Of a stretch of DNA of 64,000 nt, positions 27,564 to 41,496 are shown one piece after another. The notes beneath the pieces were generated by a model, which saw only the letters and a list, made by a program, of their open reading frames with translations, did no database searches and was not told where the DNA came from. Source of the stretch: Myxococcales bacterium. GTDB taxonomy: Bacteria; Myxococcota_A; Polyangia; Haliangiales; Haliangiaceae. The DNA is taken from positions 49,053 to 113,052 of the forward strand of contig JADJUF010000036.1 in assembly GCA_016717005.1 (NCBI GenBank). The letters are read 5' to 3'. Every line of letters starts with the position of its first letter. Position 1 is the first letter of the stretch. The translations under genes and the position numbers were made by a program.

Positions 27564-30020
27564 CTACGGACAGCCGTCGAAGCCCGCCGGCAGCGGCTGC
27601 TCGCCCGTGGTGGCGTCGATCGACAGCAGGAACGCCGCCAGGTCCGCCTTCTTCTGCGCGAGCTCGGCCGGGGTCCCCGACGCCAGCCAGATCGGGTTGC
27701 CGGCGGTGGCGTGGGCCTGCCAGGCCGGGTCGTCGAACAGGTCGGCCAGATCGCTGCCGCCGCCGTGGTGGAGGTACGGCGCGCCGACCGCGAGGCCGTA
27801 CAGCGACGGCACGTTGTAGCCGAGGCGCCCCTGCGCGCGCACGAGGTTGCCGTTGACCAGCCGGCGCTCGAGCGCGTCGTTGCCGAACGTGCCGACGTTG
27901 CGCAGCACGCACGCGACCTGGTTGGGGGCCGACCGGTTGGCGTTCTCGAACCCGTCGAAGAACGTCGACGACGGCTGGGTCGCGATCTGGGTGGTGTGGA
28001 AGTTCCAGCCGGCCGCGCTCGTCGCCGGCGCCCACAGCGCCGGCGGGGTGAACGCCGCGCTCGCGAGCGGCGACGGCTCCGCCGCCGCCGGCGTGAACGC
28101 GACGCGCGACGCGGTCCAGCCGGGGCCGCCGTGGCACTGGACGCAGCCGGCGTTGTTCGCGGTCGCCGTCGCGAGGCCGAACAGCGCGGCCCCGCGCATC
28201 GCCGCCGCCGGATCGACCTTGCGCAGCGCCAGCGGCGGGCGGATCGTGCGGGCGAACGCGTCGATCTTGTCCCAGTCGTGGGTGCAGGTGCCGGCGCCGT
28301 CCTGGTCGACCTTGACCGCGCGCCCGAGGCCGTCGCCCGAGATCGCGACCTGGACCTCCTGCGCGAGGTTGCCGCAGACCGCGCCGGCGATCGCCGGGTC
28401 GGGCCGGGTCACCGCGCCCTTGCCGCCCGACACGCCGCGGGTGTTGCGCTCGAAGTCGTGCATCTCGTCGAAGATGCCGGTCCAGTTGAAGACCCGCTGC
28501 TTCTGCACGCCGGGGCCGTGGCTGTAGGCGCCGTCGACCGAGGTCGACTGGCGCGGCCCGGCGGCGAAGCTCCAGGTGATGTTGTCGGTGAGCCCGTCGG
28601 GGTGGCACGACGCGCAGTCGCTCCAGCCGCTGTTGGACCAGCGCCCGCGGCCGGTGAAGAAGAACCGCCGGCCGTCCTGAGCGTCGCGCTCACCGGCGAT
28701 GATCGTGGCCGAGCCGACCGTCGCGATCAGCCGCTGCTGCGACAGGTCGATCACGCCCAGCGAGCGGGTCACCCAGCAGTTGACGAACGCGCGCGCGCCG
28801 ACGTGCGCGGTGACGATGCCGGTCGGCGCCTGGCACGGCCCCGGCGAGCTGGCCGGGGTGGTGTTGAGCTCGATCTGCTTGTTCTGGGCCGAGCCGAGCT
28901 GCGGGCCGCTGGCCGGATCGAGGACGACCCGCTGGACCGTGTCGGTGCCGCGCGCCAGCACGTAGGCGACGCCGGTGCCGACGAAGTCGAGGTCGACGAT
29001 GTCGGCCAGGAACTGCCGGCCCGTCGGATCGGGGATCTGATCGCGCACCAGCCGCGGCAGCACCATCGTACCGTTGAGCCCGCGGTCCTCGGCGTGGGCG
29101 GTCAGGTCGCCGACGTAGAGCACGGCGTGGACGTTGGTCTGGAAGTTGACCGGCGCCGCGGGGGCGGCGGAGATGCTCGGCACGTAGATCTTCGCGCCGA
29201 CGACGACGGCGCCCCAGAGCTGGTTGGGCGCGGTGATCGCGGTCGGCGTGCCGGCGGCGGCGCCGGCCGGCGCGAACCCGGTGTCGATCGGCGCGAACGT
29301 GATCGGCGCCTCGGGCGCGAGATCGCTGGTGCGGTACAGGCGGACCCGGCCGGCGCGGCTGCCGTCGGCGCCCTCCTCGCCGGTCGGCTCGCCGAAGAAC
29401 TCGGGCACGACGATCAGCTCGTCGCTGTCGTCGGCGTCGCCGTCGTTGGTGACGGCGAGCCCGCGCGGGTTGCGCGGCGCGGTGATCGCGCCGGTCTCGA
29501 TCATGGTCGCGGTCGCGACCACCGCGATCCGGCCCTCGGCCCACTCGGCGACGTACAGGGTCGCGCCGGTCGGCGACAGCGCCAGGCCGGTGGGCTCGGA
29601 GCCGACCGCGAGCGGGCCCGAGACGGACGGCGCGGCGCCGTCGACGTTCGAGATCTTCACGACGGTCGCGTCGCCGCGGTTGGCGACGAACGCGGTCTTG
29701 CCGTCGGGGTGGATCACGACCGCGCTGGGCTCGCGCCCGGTCGGCACCTCGGCGATCCGCGCGTTGGTCGCGGTGTCGAAGATGCTGACGGTGCCCGCCT
29801 CCGGGTTGACCATCAGCACGCGGGTGTCGTCCTCGGTGATCGCGATCGTGCCGGACTTCGACGGCCGCGACGCGGTCACGGTCGCGACCGGCGCGTCGAC
29901 GTCGACCGCGGCGTCGACGCCGGGCGGGGCGTCGGTCGAGGGGGTGGCGCCGTCGTCGCTGCAAGCAGCGGCCGCGAGCGCGGTGGAGATCACGAAGTAG
30001 GGCAAGCTCGAACGAGTCAA
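27564..30020 (-). CDS. Beta-propeller / diheme cytochrome c lipoprotein
   Basis: An 818-residue exported protein. The start chosen is TTG at 30020, preceded by a strong GGAGG 6 nt upstream; the in-frame ATG at 30053 has no ribosome-binding site. Lipobox A-A-A-C follows (TALAAAACSDDG). Residues about 50-470 are YVTN/YncE-like propeller blades (VSIFDTATNARIAEVPTGRE, IHPDGKTAFVANRGD). The C-terminal half holds two c-type heme sites, CASCH and CVQCH, with candidate distal ligands around the second (SLYGLAVGAPYLHHGGG), as in diheme peroxidase/MauG relatives. Likely periplasmic electron-transfer or oxidative enzyme; substrate unknown. Convergent with the FHA regulator by only 9 bp. Confidence 0.85.
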   Translation of the reverse strand: MTRSSLPYFVISTALAAAACSDDGATPSTDAPPGVDAAVDVDAPVATVTASRPSKSGTIAITEDDTRVLMVNPEAGTVSIFDTATNARIAEVPTGREPSAVVIHPDGKTAFVANRGDATVVKISNVDGAAPSVSGPLAVGSEPTGLALSPTGATLYVAEWAEGRIAVVATATMIETGAITAPRNPRGLAVTNDGDADDSDELIVVPEFFGEPTGEEGADGSRAGRVRLYRTSDLAPEAPITFAPIDTGFAPAGAAAGTPTAITAPNQLWGAVVVGAKIYVPSISAAPAAPVNFQTNVHAVLYVGDLTAHAEDRGLNGTMVLPRLVRDQIPDPTGRQFLADIVDLDFVGTGVAYVLARGTDTVQRVVLDPASGPQLGSAQNKQIELNTTPASSPGPCQAPTGIVTAHVGARAFVNCWVTRSLGVIDLSQQRLIATVGSATIIAGERDAQDGRRFFFTGRGRWSNSGWSDCASCHPDGLTDNITWSFAAGPRQSTSVDGAYSHGPGVQKQRVFNWTGIFDEMHDFERNTRGVSGGKGAVTRPDPAIAGAVCGNLAQEVQVAISGDGLGRAVKVDQDGAGTCTHDWDKIDAFARTIRPPLALRKVDPAAAMRGAALFGLATATANNAGCVQCHGGPGWTASRVAFTPAAAEPSPLASAAFTPPALWAPATSAAGWNFHTTQIATQPSSTFFDGFENANRSAPNQVACVLRNVGTFGNDALERRLVNGNLVRAQGRLGYNVPSLYGLAVGAPYLHHGGGSDLADLFDDPAWQAHATAGNPIWLASGTPAELAQKKADLAAFLLSIDATTGEQPLPAGFDGCP

Positions 30021-30230
30021 GGGGTCCTCCAGGGCGATGAGGTGACGACCCATTGCCAGCGGCGTGCCGCCCCCGCGCCACGACATCCCGCGCACTTGCC
30101 GCCGCGACCGGCCGCCGCGGGCCGGCACGTGCCGGCACGTGCCAGCGCGTGTGCCTGGCCGCGGCTGGGCCCGGCGAGGCCGTCGCCGCTGGCCCTGGCG
30201 GCATCCGCGCCCTCGTGGTTCGATCGCCGG

Positions 30231-33607
<3,377 letters not shown>

Positions 33608-33611
<4 letters not shown>

Positions 33612-34240
33612 CCGCGCTCCTGGTCGGCGCGGTCGCCGGGGTGATCGTGGTCGAGGCCCGCGACGACGCCGCGCCGCCGCTGCACCCGCGCGAGGCCGCG
33701 GCGATCGCCGACGCCGCGCCCATCCGGCGGGCCGAGTTCGCCCGCGGCCGCGCCTGCGCCCACGCCGCGCTGCGCGCGCTCGGCCGCCCGACCGAGGTGA
33801 TCGCCCGGGCGCCGTCGCGGGCGCCGGTGTGGCCGCCGGGCGTGGTCGGCAGCATCACCCACTGCGCCGGCCTGGCGGCGGCCGCGGTCGCCGACCGAGC
33901 GCGCCTGCGCGGACTCGGCCTCGACGCCGAGCCGAACCGCCCGCTGCCCGACGGGATCCTGGCCACGGTCGCGTCGTCGACCGAGCGGGCCTGGCTCGAG
34001 ACCGCGCCGCGCGGCGACCTCGCCTGGGATCGGCTGCTGTTCTCGGCCAAGGAGAGCGTGTTCAAGGCCTGGCACCCGCTGGCCCAGCGCTGGCTCGGCT
34101 TCGAGGACGCCGAGGTCGAGGTCGACGTCGCGGCCGCGACCTTCACCGCGACCATCGCGGTGCCCGGCCCGGTCCGCGCGCTGCGCGGCGCGTTCGCGTC
34201 CGACGCCGCGCACCTGGCCACGCTCGCGTGGATCGACTGA
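33608..34240 (+). CDS. 4'-phosphopantetheinyl transferase, EntD type
   Basis: A 210-residue Sfp/EntD-superfamily enzyme that transfers phosphopantetheine from CoA to carrier proteins of PKS, NRPS or fatty-acid systems. GVVGSITHCAG matches the EntD P1a/P1 region (G-S-I-S-H), LGLDAEPN carries the Mg-binding acidic residues, and FSAKESVFKAWHP is the W/F-S-x-K-E-S-x-x-K-A motif. The start is a GTG overlapping the kinase stop codon. No PKS or NRPS is in this window, so the carrier-protein partner must lie elsewhere. Confidence 0.92.
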
Positions 34241-34248
34241 CGGCGCGC

Positions 34249-35217
34249 TCAGCCCGGCATGCGGACGCCCGCGACGCCGGTCACCGGCGGGCGCGCGGTG
34301 GGCGGATCGCCGCCGCCGCCGGCCACCGCCCGCGCGTACGGCTCGACGGCGCGCACGACCCGGGCGACGGTCGCCGGTGGCAGGTTGAGCTCGCCGGCGA
34401 GCTTGGCCGTGATCGCGGCCGCGTCGACGAGCTGGCCCTCGCGGATGCCGATCAGCATCGCCGCCGCCAGCGCCGTGTCCTCGGCGGTCTCGAGCACGAT
34501 CACCGCGTCGCCCAGCAGGCGGCGCCAGTTGGCCTCGACGCGGTCGTTCGCCGCGCGCGCCGGATCCGGGATCAGGAAGAACGGGTGGTACCGCCGCGCC
34601 AGCGCGTCGACGATGTCGTCGATCGGGACGTGGGCGGGGACCTCGTCGCCGATCACCTCGGCCAGCTTGGCGCGATCGGCGTAGAGGTACCAGACCTCGT
34701 CGCCGGTCATGAAGAAGTAGCCCTTGTCGCCGCGCCGCTCGAAGCAGTCGAGCGCGGTGTGGTGGGCCGCGAAGTACATCGGGAGGTCGTAGGACTCGCC
34801 GCGCCACTCACCACCACCCTCGAGATGGATGTCGCGCAGCCAGCGATCGATGAGCGCGTCCTCGCTCTCGAACTGACCGACCTGGAGCGGCGACCGGCTC
34901 TCGAAGGCGTTGCCGACCGCCATGAACATCACCTGCGGGTCCGGCAGCACCGTCAGCACGCTCTTCATGAACGCCGGCAGGGTCTTCTGGGCCAGCTCGA
35001 GCGGGATCTCGCCCATCGAGCCGCTGACATCGAACGCGAAGACGATGCCGCGCGAGGCCGGGTGCGCGGCGCTGTCGCGCGCCTCGCGCACCGTCACCCC
35101 GCGCGGGTTCAGGTCCGGGTGGCAGCTGCCCTGCGCGAACACCTGCGCCTTGGTGAGCCCCGCGCGCGCGCGCGTGGCGGCCTCGTGCTGCTCGTAGCTG
35201 TAGCGTCCTCCGCCCAT
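34249..35217 (-). CDS. vWA-domain protein with intact MIDAS
   Basis: A 322-residue cytoplasmic protein (no signal peptide) starting MGGGRYSYEQHEAATRAR. About residues 52-240 are a von Willebrand A domain: FAFDVSGSMG supplies D-x-S-x-S, and GYFFMTGDEVWY contains the later acidic residue. The C-terminal part, about 50 residues, looks helical (LAGELNLPPATVARVVRAVE). Such vWA proteins often partner with AAA or kinase components. It is convergent with the kinase/PPTase pair, and a small membrane protein lies upstream on the same strand (53 bp). Confidence 0.8.
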   Translation of the reverse strand: MGGGRYSYEQHEAATRARAGLTKAQVFAQGSCHPDLNPRGVTVREARDSAAHPASRGIVFAFDVSGSMGEIPLELAQKTLPAFMKSVLTVLPDPQVMFMAVGNAFESRSPLQVGQFESEDALIDRWLRDIHLEGGGEWRGESYDLPMYFAAHHTALDCFERRGDKGYFFMTGDEVWYLYADRAKLAEVIGDEVPAHVPIDDIVDALARRYHPFFLIPDPARAANDRVEANWRRLLGDAVIVLETAEDTALAAAMLIGIREGQLVDAAAITAKLAGELNLPPATVARVVRAVEPYARAVAGGGGDPPTARPPVTGVAGVRMPG

Positions 35218-35270
35218 GCGAACCTCCGTGGTGGAGGCCCGAGCATATCCCCGGTCTCGTGCGCGCGGCG

Positions 35271-35951
35271 TCAGCCCCGGCGCGCGCGCGCCGCCATCGC
35301 CGCCAGGCACGCGAGCCACGCCGCCGCGACGCCCGCGGTGACCACCGGCCCGAACTGCGCCGGCAGCGCGACCGCGCCGATCGTCAGCACCAGCGCGACC
35401 ACGCTCGCGCCCGCGCCGAGCCGGCCCCAGGTGCCGGCGCGGGCCAGGATCGTCGCGGCGGTCGCCGCGGTCGCCCCCAGCGCCAGCCACTTGACCGCCG
35501 TCACCCACGGCAGCCGCGCCAGCCACGGCGAGCCTGGATCGAGCCCGGGCGTGAGCGCGAGCAGGCACACGTCCTCGAGCAGATCCGCCAGGAGCGCCAG
35601 CGCGACCAGCGCGACCCCGACCTGCACCTGCCGGCGCGACGCCCGCGCCGACGACGCGAAGAACGCCACCAGCAACAGTCCGTACGCGGGCATGAACAGC
35701 GCCAGGTCGACGAGGTTCGCGGTGTCCATCGCCGTGACCAGGCGCTCGCGGCACGGCCCCGGCGGGCCGAACAGCGCCGCCAGATCACCGCCGTCGCGCG
35801 CCAGCTCGAACGCGATGATCGGCGGATAGCGCTCGGCCAGCCCGCCGCACGCTCGCGGCCGCGCCAGGATCGCCGACGCCGCGGCCAGGGCCAGCACCAC
35901 GGCGCCCGCGCCTACACCGATCCGAGCCCATCGACGACGGCGCGCGTCCAT
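35271..35951 (-). CDS. Polytopic membrane protein, unknown function
   Basis: A 226-residue protein with about five hydrophobic helices: IGVGAGAVVLALAAASAIL, then VDLALFMPAYGLLLVAFFAS, VQVGVALVALALLADLLEDV, WLALGATAATAATILARAG and a final pair. An extracytoplasmic loop (RACGGLAERYPPIIAFELAR) follows helix 1 and has two Cys with a later PGPCRER. No recognised family. Same strand as the vWA gene, 53 bp upstream of it; co-transcription is possible. Confidence 0.7.
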   Translation of the reverse strand: MDARRRRWARIGVGAGAVVLALAAASAILARPRACGGLAERYPPIIAFELARDGGDLAALFGPPGPCRERLVTAMDTANLVDLALFMPAYGLLLVAFFASSARASRRQVQVGVALVALALLADLLEDVCLLALTPGLDPGSPWLARLPWVTAVKWLALGATAATAATILARAGTWGRLGAGASVVALVLTIGAVALPAQFGPVVTAGVAAAWLACLAAMAARARRG

Positions 35952-36052
35952 CGGCCGATCGTCGGCGCCCGGGCCGGCGTGGTCAACCGCCGGGATGGAC
36001 TGTTGCGCCCACGCCCCTTCCGCGGGCGCGAGGCGGCGTTAGCGTAGTGGCC

Positions 36053-36751
36053 ATGCCCGCGACCATCCGCCGAGCCCACGAGCGCGGCCACGCCGACCAC
36101 GGCTGGCTGTCGAGCTTCCACACCTTCTCGTTCGCCGACTACCACGACCCCGCCCACATGGGCTTCCGCGCGCTGCGCGTGATCAACGACGACACCGTCG
36201 CGCCCGGGCGCGGTTTCGGCACCCACCCCCACCGCGACATGGAGATCGTGTCGTACGTGCTGTCGGGCGAGCTGGCCCACCGCGACTCGATGGGCAACGG
36301 CTCGGTGATCCGACCCGGCGACGTCCAGCGCATGAGCGCCGGCACCGGCGTCCGCCACAGCGAGGAGAACCCGTCGCGCACCGCGCCAGTCCACTTCCTG
36401 CAAATCTGGATCGTTCCCGACCAGCGCGACCACCCGCCCAGCTACGAGCAGATCCACGTGCCGCCCGAGGCGCGCCGCGGGCAGCTCCGGCTGGTGGCGT
36501 CGCCCGACGGCGCCGATGGCTCGGTCAGCATCCACCAGGACGCGCGGATGTGGGCCGGGCTGTTCGACGCCGGCGAGCGCGCGATCCACACCGTCGCGCC
36601 GGGCCGCCACGCCTGGATCCACGTCGCGCGTGGCCAGGCCACGGTCGGCGACCACGTGCTGGGCGCCGGCGACGCCCTCGCGACCAGCGACGCCGGCGAC
36701 GTGACCATCACCGGCGACGGCGCCGAGGTGCTGGTGTTCGACCTCGCCTGA
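36053..36751 (+). CDS. Pirin-family bicupin
   Basis: A 232-residue pirin (YhaK/quercetinase-type) bicupin. The first cupin carries the metal site: GTHPHRDMEI and the later HSEENPS histidine and glutamate. The start chosen is ATG at 36053; a GTG two codons earlier is possible. MPATIRRAHERGHADHGWL and FADYHDPAHMGF are the standard pirin N-terminus. Family members are dioxygenases or redox-sensing regulators; the role here is not resolved. The stop codon lies in a 7-bp tandem repeat. Confidence 0.93.
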   Translation: MPATIRRAHERGHADHGWLSSFHTFSFADYHDPAHMGFRALRVINDDTVAPGRGFGTHPHRDMEIVSYVLSGELAHRDSMGNGSVIRPGDVQRMSAGTGVRHSEENPSRTAPVHFLQIWIVPDQRDHPPSYEQIHVPPEARRGQLRLVASPDGADGSVSIHQDARMWAGLFDAGERAIHTVAPGRHAWIHVARGQATVGDHVLGAGDALATSDAGDVTITGDGAEVLVFDLA

Positions 36752-36794
36752 CGCCTGACGCCTGACGCCCGACGTCTGACGCCTGACGCCCGAC
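36746..36794. repeat. 7-bp tandem repeat, seven copies
   Basis: Seven units of gcctgac, with gcccgac and gtctgac variants, run from the pirin stop codon (the TGA is in the first unit) into the intergenic gap. The gap otherwise holds nothing recognisable. Confidence 0.95.
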
Positions 36795-36843
36795 GCGGGT
36801 TCACGTTGGAGATCGCGGGGCGCTGCCGTTACGCTCCCGCCCG

Positions 36844-37563
36844 ATGCGCAGGCTGGTGCCGCTGGTGCTCGCGACCGCGTGCTCGTTCGAGCCGACCGGC
36901 ACCCGTGACGGCGCGCCACCCGGCGAGCTCGACGCGCGCGCCGCGGTCGACGCCGCGGTCGACGCCGCCCCGCAGGTGTGTCGCGTCGCGGCCACCACAC
37001 CGACCGCGACCGGCACGACGCTGGGCTCGACCGGTGGCGGCAGCGCGCGCGACCCGCTGGGGTGCCCGCCCGGCGAGCTGCCGATCGGCGCAGCGTTCGA
37101 CCTCACCGACAACCGGATCACGAACCACGGCAACCAGCGCCTGGTCTCGGGCATCCACCTGCGCTGCGGGGCGATCGATCTCGTCGACGGCGTCGCCCTG
37201 GTCGCGCCGACCGGCGAGGTCGTGCTGCGCGGCGACACCGGCGGCAACTGCTCGAACTACCTCGCGTTCACCACCAGCGCTGAGGCGGCGTGCCCCACCG
37301 GTACGGTGCTGGTCGGCCTCGACGGCAACCGCCCCGACGACGTGCTGTTCAACAACGTCAGCCTGCGATGCGCGCCGCTGTCGGCCGCGGCGGTCGTCGG
37401 CACCGACGTCACGCTGGTCGCGGTGACCGGCACCGGCACCGACGCCAACCAGCCCCAGACCGCGGCGTGTCCGGCCGGGACCGCGGTGGTCGAGCTGCGC
37501 CCGAACTCCGGCTGCGGCATCGACGGCGTGACGCTGCAGTGCGCGCCGCTCGCGTGCCCGTGA
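36844..37563 (+). CDS. Secreted lipoprotein with repeated Cys-Pro-x-Gly units
   Basis: A 239-residue protein with a short lipoprotein signal (LVLATACSFEP, lipobox A-T-A-C) and an Asp/Ala linker. The body holds repeats of C-P-x-G-x-x-x-V-G/E-L (CPTGTVLVGLDG, CPAGTAVVELRP) interleaved with L-R/Q-C-A-P (LRCAPL, LQCAPL), so it is a disulfide-rich beta domain. Similar units occur in hypothetical surface proteins of myxobacteria; function unknown. It precedes a convergent peptidase gene. Confidence 0.7.
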   Translation: MRRLVPLVLATACSFEPTGTRDGAPPGELDARAAVDAAVDAAPQVCRVAATTPTATGTTLGSTGGGSARDPLGCPPGELPIGAAFDLTDNRITNHGNQRLVSGIHLRCGAIDLVDGVALVAPTGEVVLRGDTGGNCSNYLAFTTSAEAACPTGTVLVGLDGNRPDDVLFNNVSLRCAPLSAAAVVGTDVTLVAVTGTGTDANQPQTAACPAGTAVVELRPNSGCGIDGVTLQCAPLACP

Positions 37564-37572
37564 TCGCTCCGC

Positions 37573-37639
37573 GCAGTCGGCGCGCGCGCGTGCCCGGGAG
37601 CGCTACTGGCAGTCGGCGCGCGCGCGTGCCCCGGGAGCG

Positions 37640-37658
<19 letters not shown>
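37573..37658. repeat. 36/37-bp tandem repeat at a gene 3' end
   Basis: gcagtcggcgcgcgcgcg begins copies at 37573 and 37609, and the same first bases recur at 37646 inside the M15-like gene. The copies include the stop codon and last codons of that minus-strand gene. Confidence 0.93.
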
Positions 37659-38923
<1,265 letters not shown>

Positions 38924-39337
38924 CCCGGGCCCTATCGCAACCCGAGTGCCAGCGGTAAGCGCTCGGAACCCCGTCGGAGCCGATGTAGGCCTGATGTGCA
39001 CTGTCTGCGATCGTCGGCGATCGGCGCGGACGATCGTGTGCAGGTGACGAGGTAGGACAGGGTGCGCATGGCCGGGCCTTGAACCAACGTTCGCTCGACC
39101 GACGGACGCGACGCGCAGCGTCGAGCGCTCGCTGCCACGCTGGCCGCGCCGACCTGGCACACCGACGACAGTTGACCCCGGACAGGTGACCCCACCGCGG
39201 GTGGTGGGCCATGTCGTACACGTGGAATCGCGCGCCGAGATGCCAGTCAGCGATGGTCGCGACCCGAGGCGGCCCTTTCGTTCGTGGCACGGATCGTGAT
39301 TCAATAAGACTGTCGACTCTTTTTCGGGGGACCCAAC

Positions 39338-41344
39338 ATGAAGTTTCGCCGCGTCCTGACCGCCGTCCTGTTCGTCGCCCTCGCCGCCTGTGGCGGCACC
39401 GGCGACGACACCACCAACCCGCCCGCCACTGACACTGACGGCGACGGCATCTCCGACGCCGACGAGGGCGCCGCGACCAACATCGACACCGACGGCGACG
39501 GCACACCCGACTACCAGGACGCCGACTCGGACGGCGACGGCATCGAGGACTACCGCGAGGGCGGCGACGCCGACCCGGCGACGGCGCCGGTCGACTCCGA
39601 CGGCGACGGCACCCCCGACTTCCGCGACACCGACTCCGACAACAACGGCCGCCCCGACGGCGTCGACGGCGCCGGCGACCTCGACGGCGACGGCCAGGCC
39701 GACTTCCAGGACCCCGACGACGACGGCGACGGCATCCCCGACGGCGTCGAGCTCGGCTCCGACCCGCTCAACCCGGTCAACACCGACGGGACCGACGCGC
39801 CCGACTTCCAGGACACCGACTCCGACAACGACACCATCCTCGATCGCGACGACGGCGTCATCGACTACGACGGCGACACCATCGGCAACTGGCGCGACAC
39901 CGACTCCGACGGCGACTGCCGCAGCGATCAGGTCGAGTCGGGCGGCGTCAGCCCGCCGCGCGACACCGACGGCGACAGCCGCCCCGACTTCAACGACCTC
40001 GACAGCGACGACGACGGCCTGCTCGACAGCGCCGAGGATCTCAACTGCAACGGCGTCCGCGACGGCACCGAGACCGACGCCGGCAACGCCGACACGGACG
40101 GCGACGGCGTCAGCGACCTGATCGAGGCCGCGGCCGGCACCGACGCCAACGATCCGCTGGACAACCCCCAGGCCAACGGCGACTTCGTGTTCATCGAGCC
40201 GTACCAGGCGCCGCAGTTCCCCACCGACGACGACCTCGACTTCTCCAGCCGCCTCCAGGCGCTCGACATGTACGTCATCATCGATCGCTCGGGCTCGATG
40301 TCGACCGAGATCGCCGCGGTCCGCAACAACCTGGCGACCGCGGTGCGCAACCTGACCTGCCCGCCGCTGGGCACCGGCGACCCCGCGACCTGCATCCCGG
40401 ATCTGTGGGCCGGCGCCGGCACCGTCGGCTACTCCGGCAGCGGCGCGAACACCTACAGCAACCACGTCGATCTGCAGCCCCTGCCCAGCTTCGCGGCGAT
40501 CCCGACCACCGAGCCCGCCGGCTGCTGCGCCGAGCCGCTGAACTTCTCGGTGTTCGCCGCGATCACCGGCAACGGCACCGCCGCCGCCACCGGCTGCGGC
40601 CTGTCGGGCGTGAACCCCCGCGCGACCTGCGCCGGCTCGCCGGCCGCCAACGCTGGCTACCCGACCTTCGGCTACCCGTGCTTCCGCGAGGGCGCGCTGC
40701 CGGTGATCCTGCTCGCCACCGACGAGCAGCCGCTCAGCGCCGGCGACACCAACAAGTGCCCGAACTGGAACACCGTCGTGCTGCCCCAGATGACCAGCCG
40801 CAGCGCGCGCCTGGTGGGCATCCTCGGCAGCGGCTTCGCCGCCAACACCGACGTCGACCTGCGCGCCATGGCCACCGCCACCGGCGCGGTCGACGCCGCC
40901 GCCGGCAACGCGCCGCTGGTCTTCGACGGCGCCGGCGCCAACGCCGCGACCGCGATCGAGAACGGCATCCGCACGCTCGCGAACGGCGTGCCCCTCGACC
41001 TCGCCGCCGGCACCAGCGACGACCCGTCCGACGCCGTCGACGCGGTCGCCGCGTTCGTCGATCACCTGGAGACCCTGCAGCTCGGCACCGCGGCCTGCGC
41101 CAACATGCTGACCGATCGCGACAGCAACGGCGACGGCTTCCGCGACGCCTACGACAACGTCCGCGCCGGCACCCCGGTGTGCTGGAAGCTGTTCTCGAAG
41201 GTGAACAACGCGGTCCCGGCCACCGACCAGCCGCAGCTGTTCAAGGCCACGGTCACCGTGACCGGCGACGGCGTCACGGTGCTCGACACGCGCGACGTCT
41301 ACTTCCTGGTGCCGCCCGAGCCCCAGGATCCGCCGATCAACTGA
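39338..41344 (+). CDS. Lipoprotein with thrombospondin-3 calcium repeats and vWA domain
   Basis: A 668-residue surface protein (lipobox L-A-A-C, VALAACGGTGDD). Residues about 32-270 are TSP type 3 repeats rich in D-x-D-x-D-G (DTDGDGISDADEG, DSDGDGIEDYREG), each binding calcium. A vWA domain (about 305-580) has the MIDAS segment IIDRSGSMSTE and later LLATDEQPLSAGD. Extra cysteines (AGCCAEP, NKCPNW, AACANM) suggest disulfides. It is likely a surface adhesin or calcium-dependent matrix protein. The 414 bp upstream (38924-39337) hold a small CCACC-GCG-GGTGG hairpin near 39192 but no gene that I can support. Confidence 0.85.
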   Translation: MKFRRVLTAVLFVALAACGGTGDDTTNPPATDTDGDGISDADEGAATNIDTDGDGTPDYQDADSDGDGIEDYREGGDADPATAPVDSDGDGTPDFRDTDSDNNGRPDGVDGAGDLDGDGQADFQDPDDDGDGIPDGVELGSDPLNPVNTDGTDAPDFQDTDSDNDTILDRDDGVIDYDGDTIGNWRDTDSDGDCRSDQVESGGVSPPRDTDGDSRPDFNDLDSDDDGLLDSAEDLNCNGVRDGTETDAGNADTDGDGVSDLIEAAAGTDANDPLDNPQANGDFVFIEPYQAPQFPTDDDLDFSSRLQALDMYVIIDRSGSMSTEIAAVRNNLATAVRNLTCPPLGTGDPATCIPDLWAGAGTVGYSGSGANTYSNHVDLQPLPSFAAIPTTEPAGCCAEPLNFSVFAAITGNGTAAATGCGLSGVNPRATCAGSPAANAGYPTFGYPCFREGALPVILLATDEQPLSAGDTNKCPNWNTVVLPQMTSRSARLVGILGSGFAANTDVDLRAMATATGAVDAAAGNAPLVFDGAGANAATAIENGIRTLANGVPLDLAAGTSDDPSDAVDAVAAFVDHLETLQLGTAACANMLTDRDSNGDGFRDAYDNVRAGTPVCWKLFSKVNNAVPATDQPQLFKATVTVTGDGVTVLDTRDVYFLVPPEPQDPPIN

Positions 41345-41370
41345 TCACAGCGGCGCCGTCCGACGCGGCT

Positions 41371-41452
41371 GGGCGGGACGCGCGGGCTGGGCGGGACGCG
41401 CGGATGGGCGGGCTGGGCGGGACGCTCGGCATGGGCGGGATGCTCGGTGCGC
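41371..41452. repeat. GGGCGGG-type degenerate tandem repeats
   Basis: Repeats of gggcgggacgcgcg, gggcgggctg and similar units of 9-20 bp run between the vWA lipoprotein and the acyltransferase. They contain G-runs in sets that could form G-quadruplexes on the plus strand. Confidence 0.75.
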
Positions 41453-41496
41453 CGCGGGTCTGTCGCCCGCGGCGAGGCGATGGCACACTGCCGCCG

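Noticed and set aside
39287..39306. Possible sigma54 (-24/-12) site tggcacggatcgtgatt before the TSP3/vWA gene
   Set aside because: The -24 part fits but no TTGC lies at the right distance; a coincidental match is likely.
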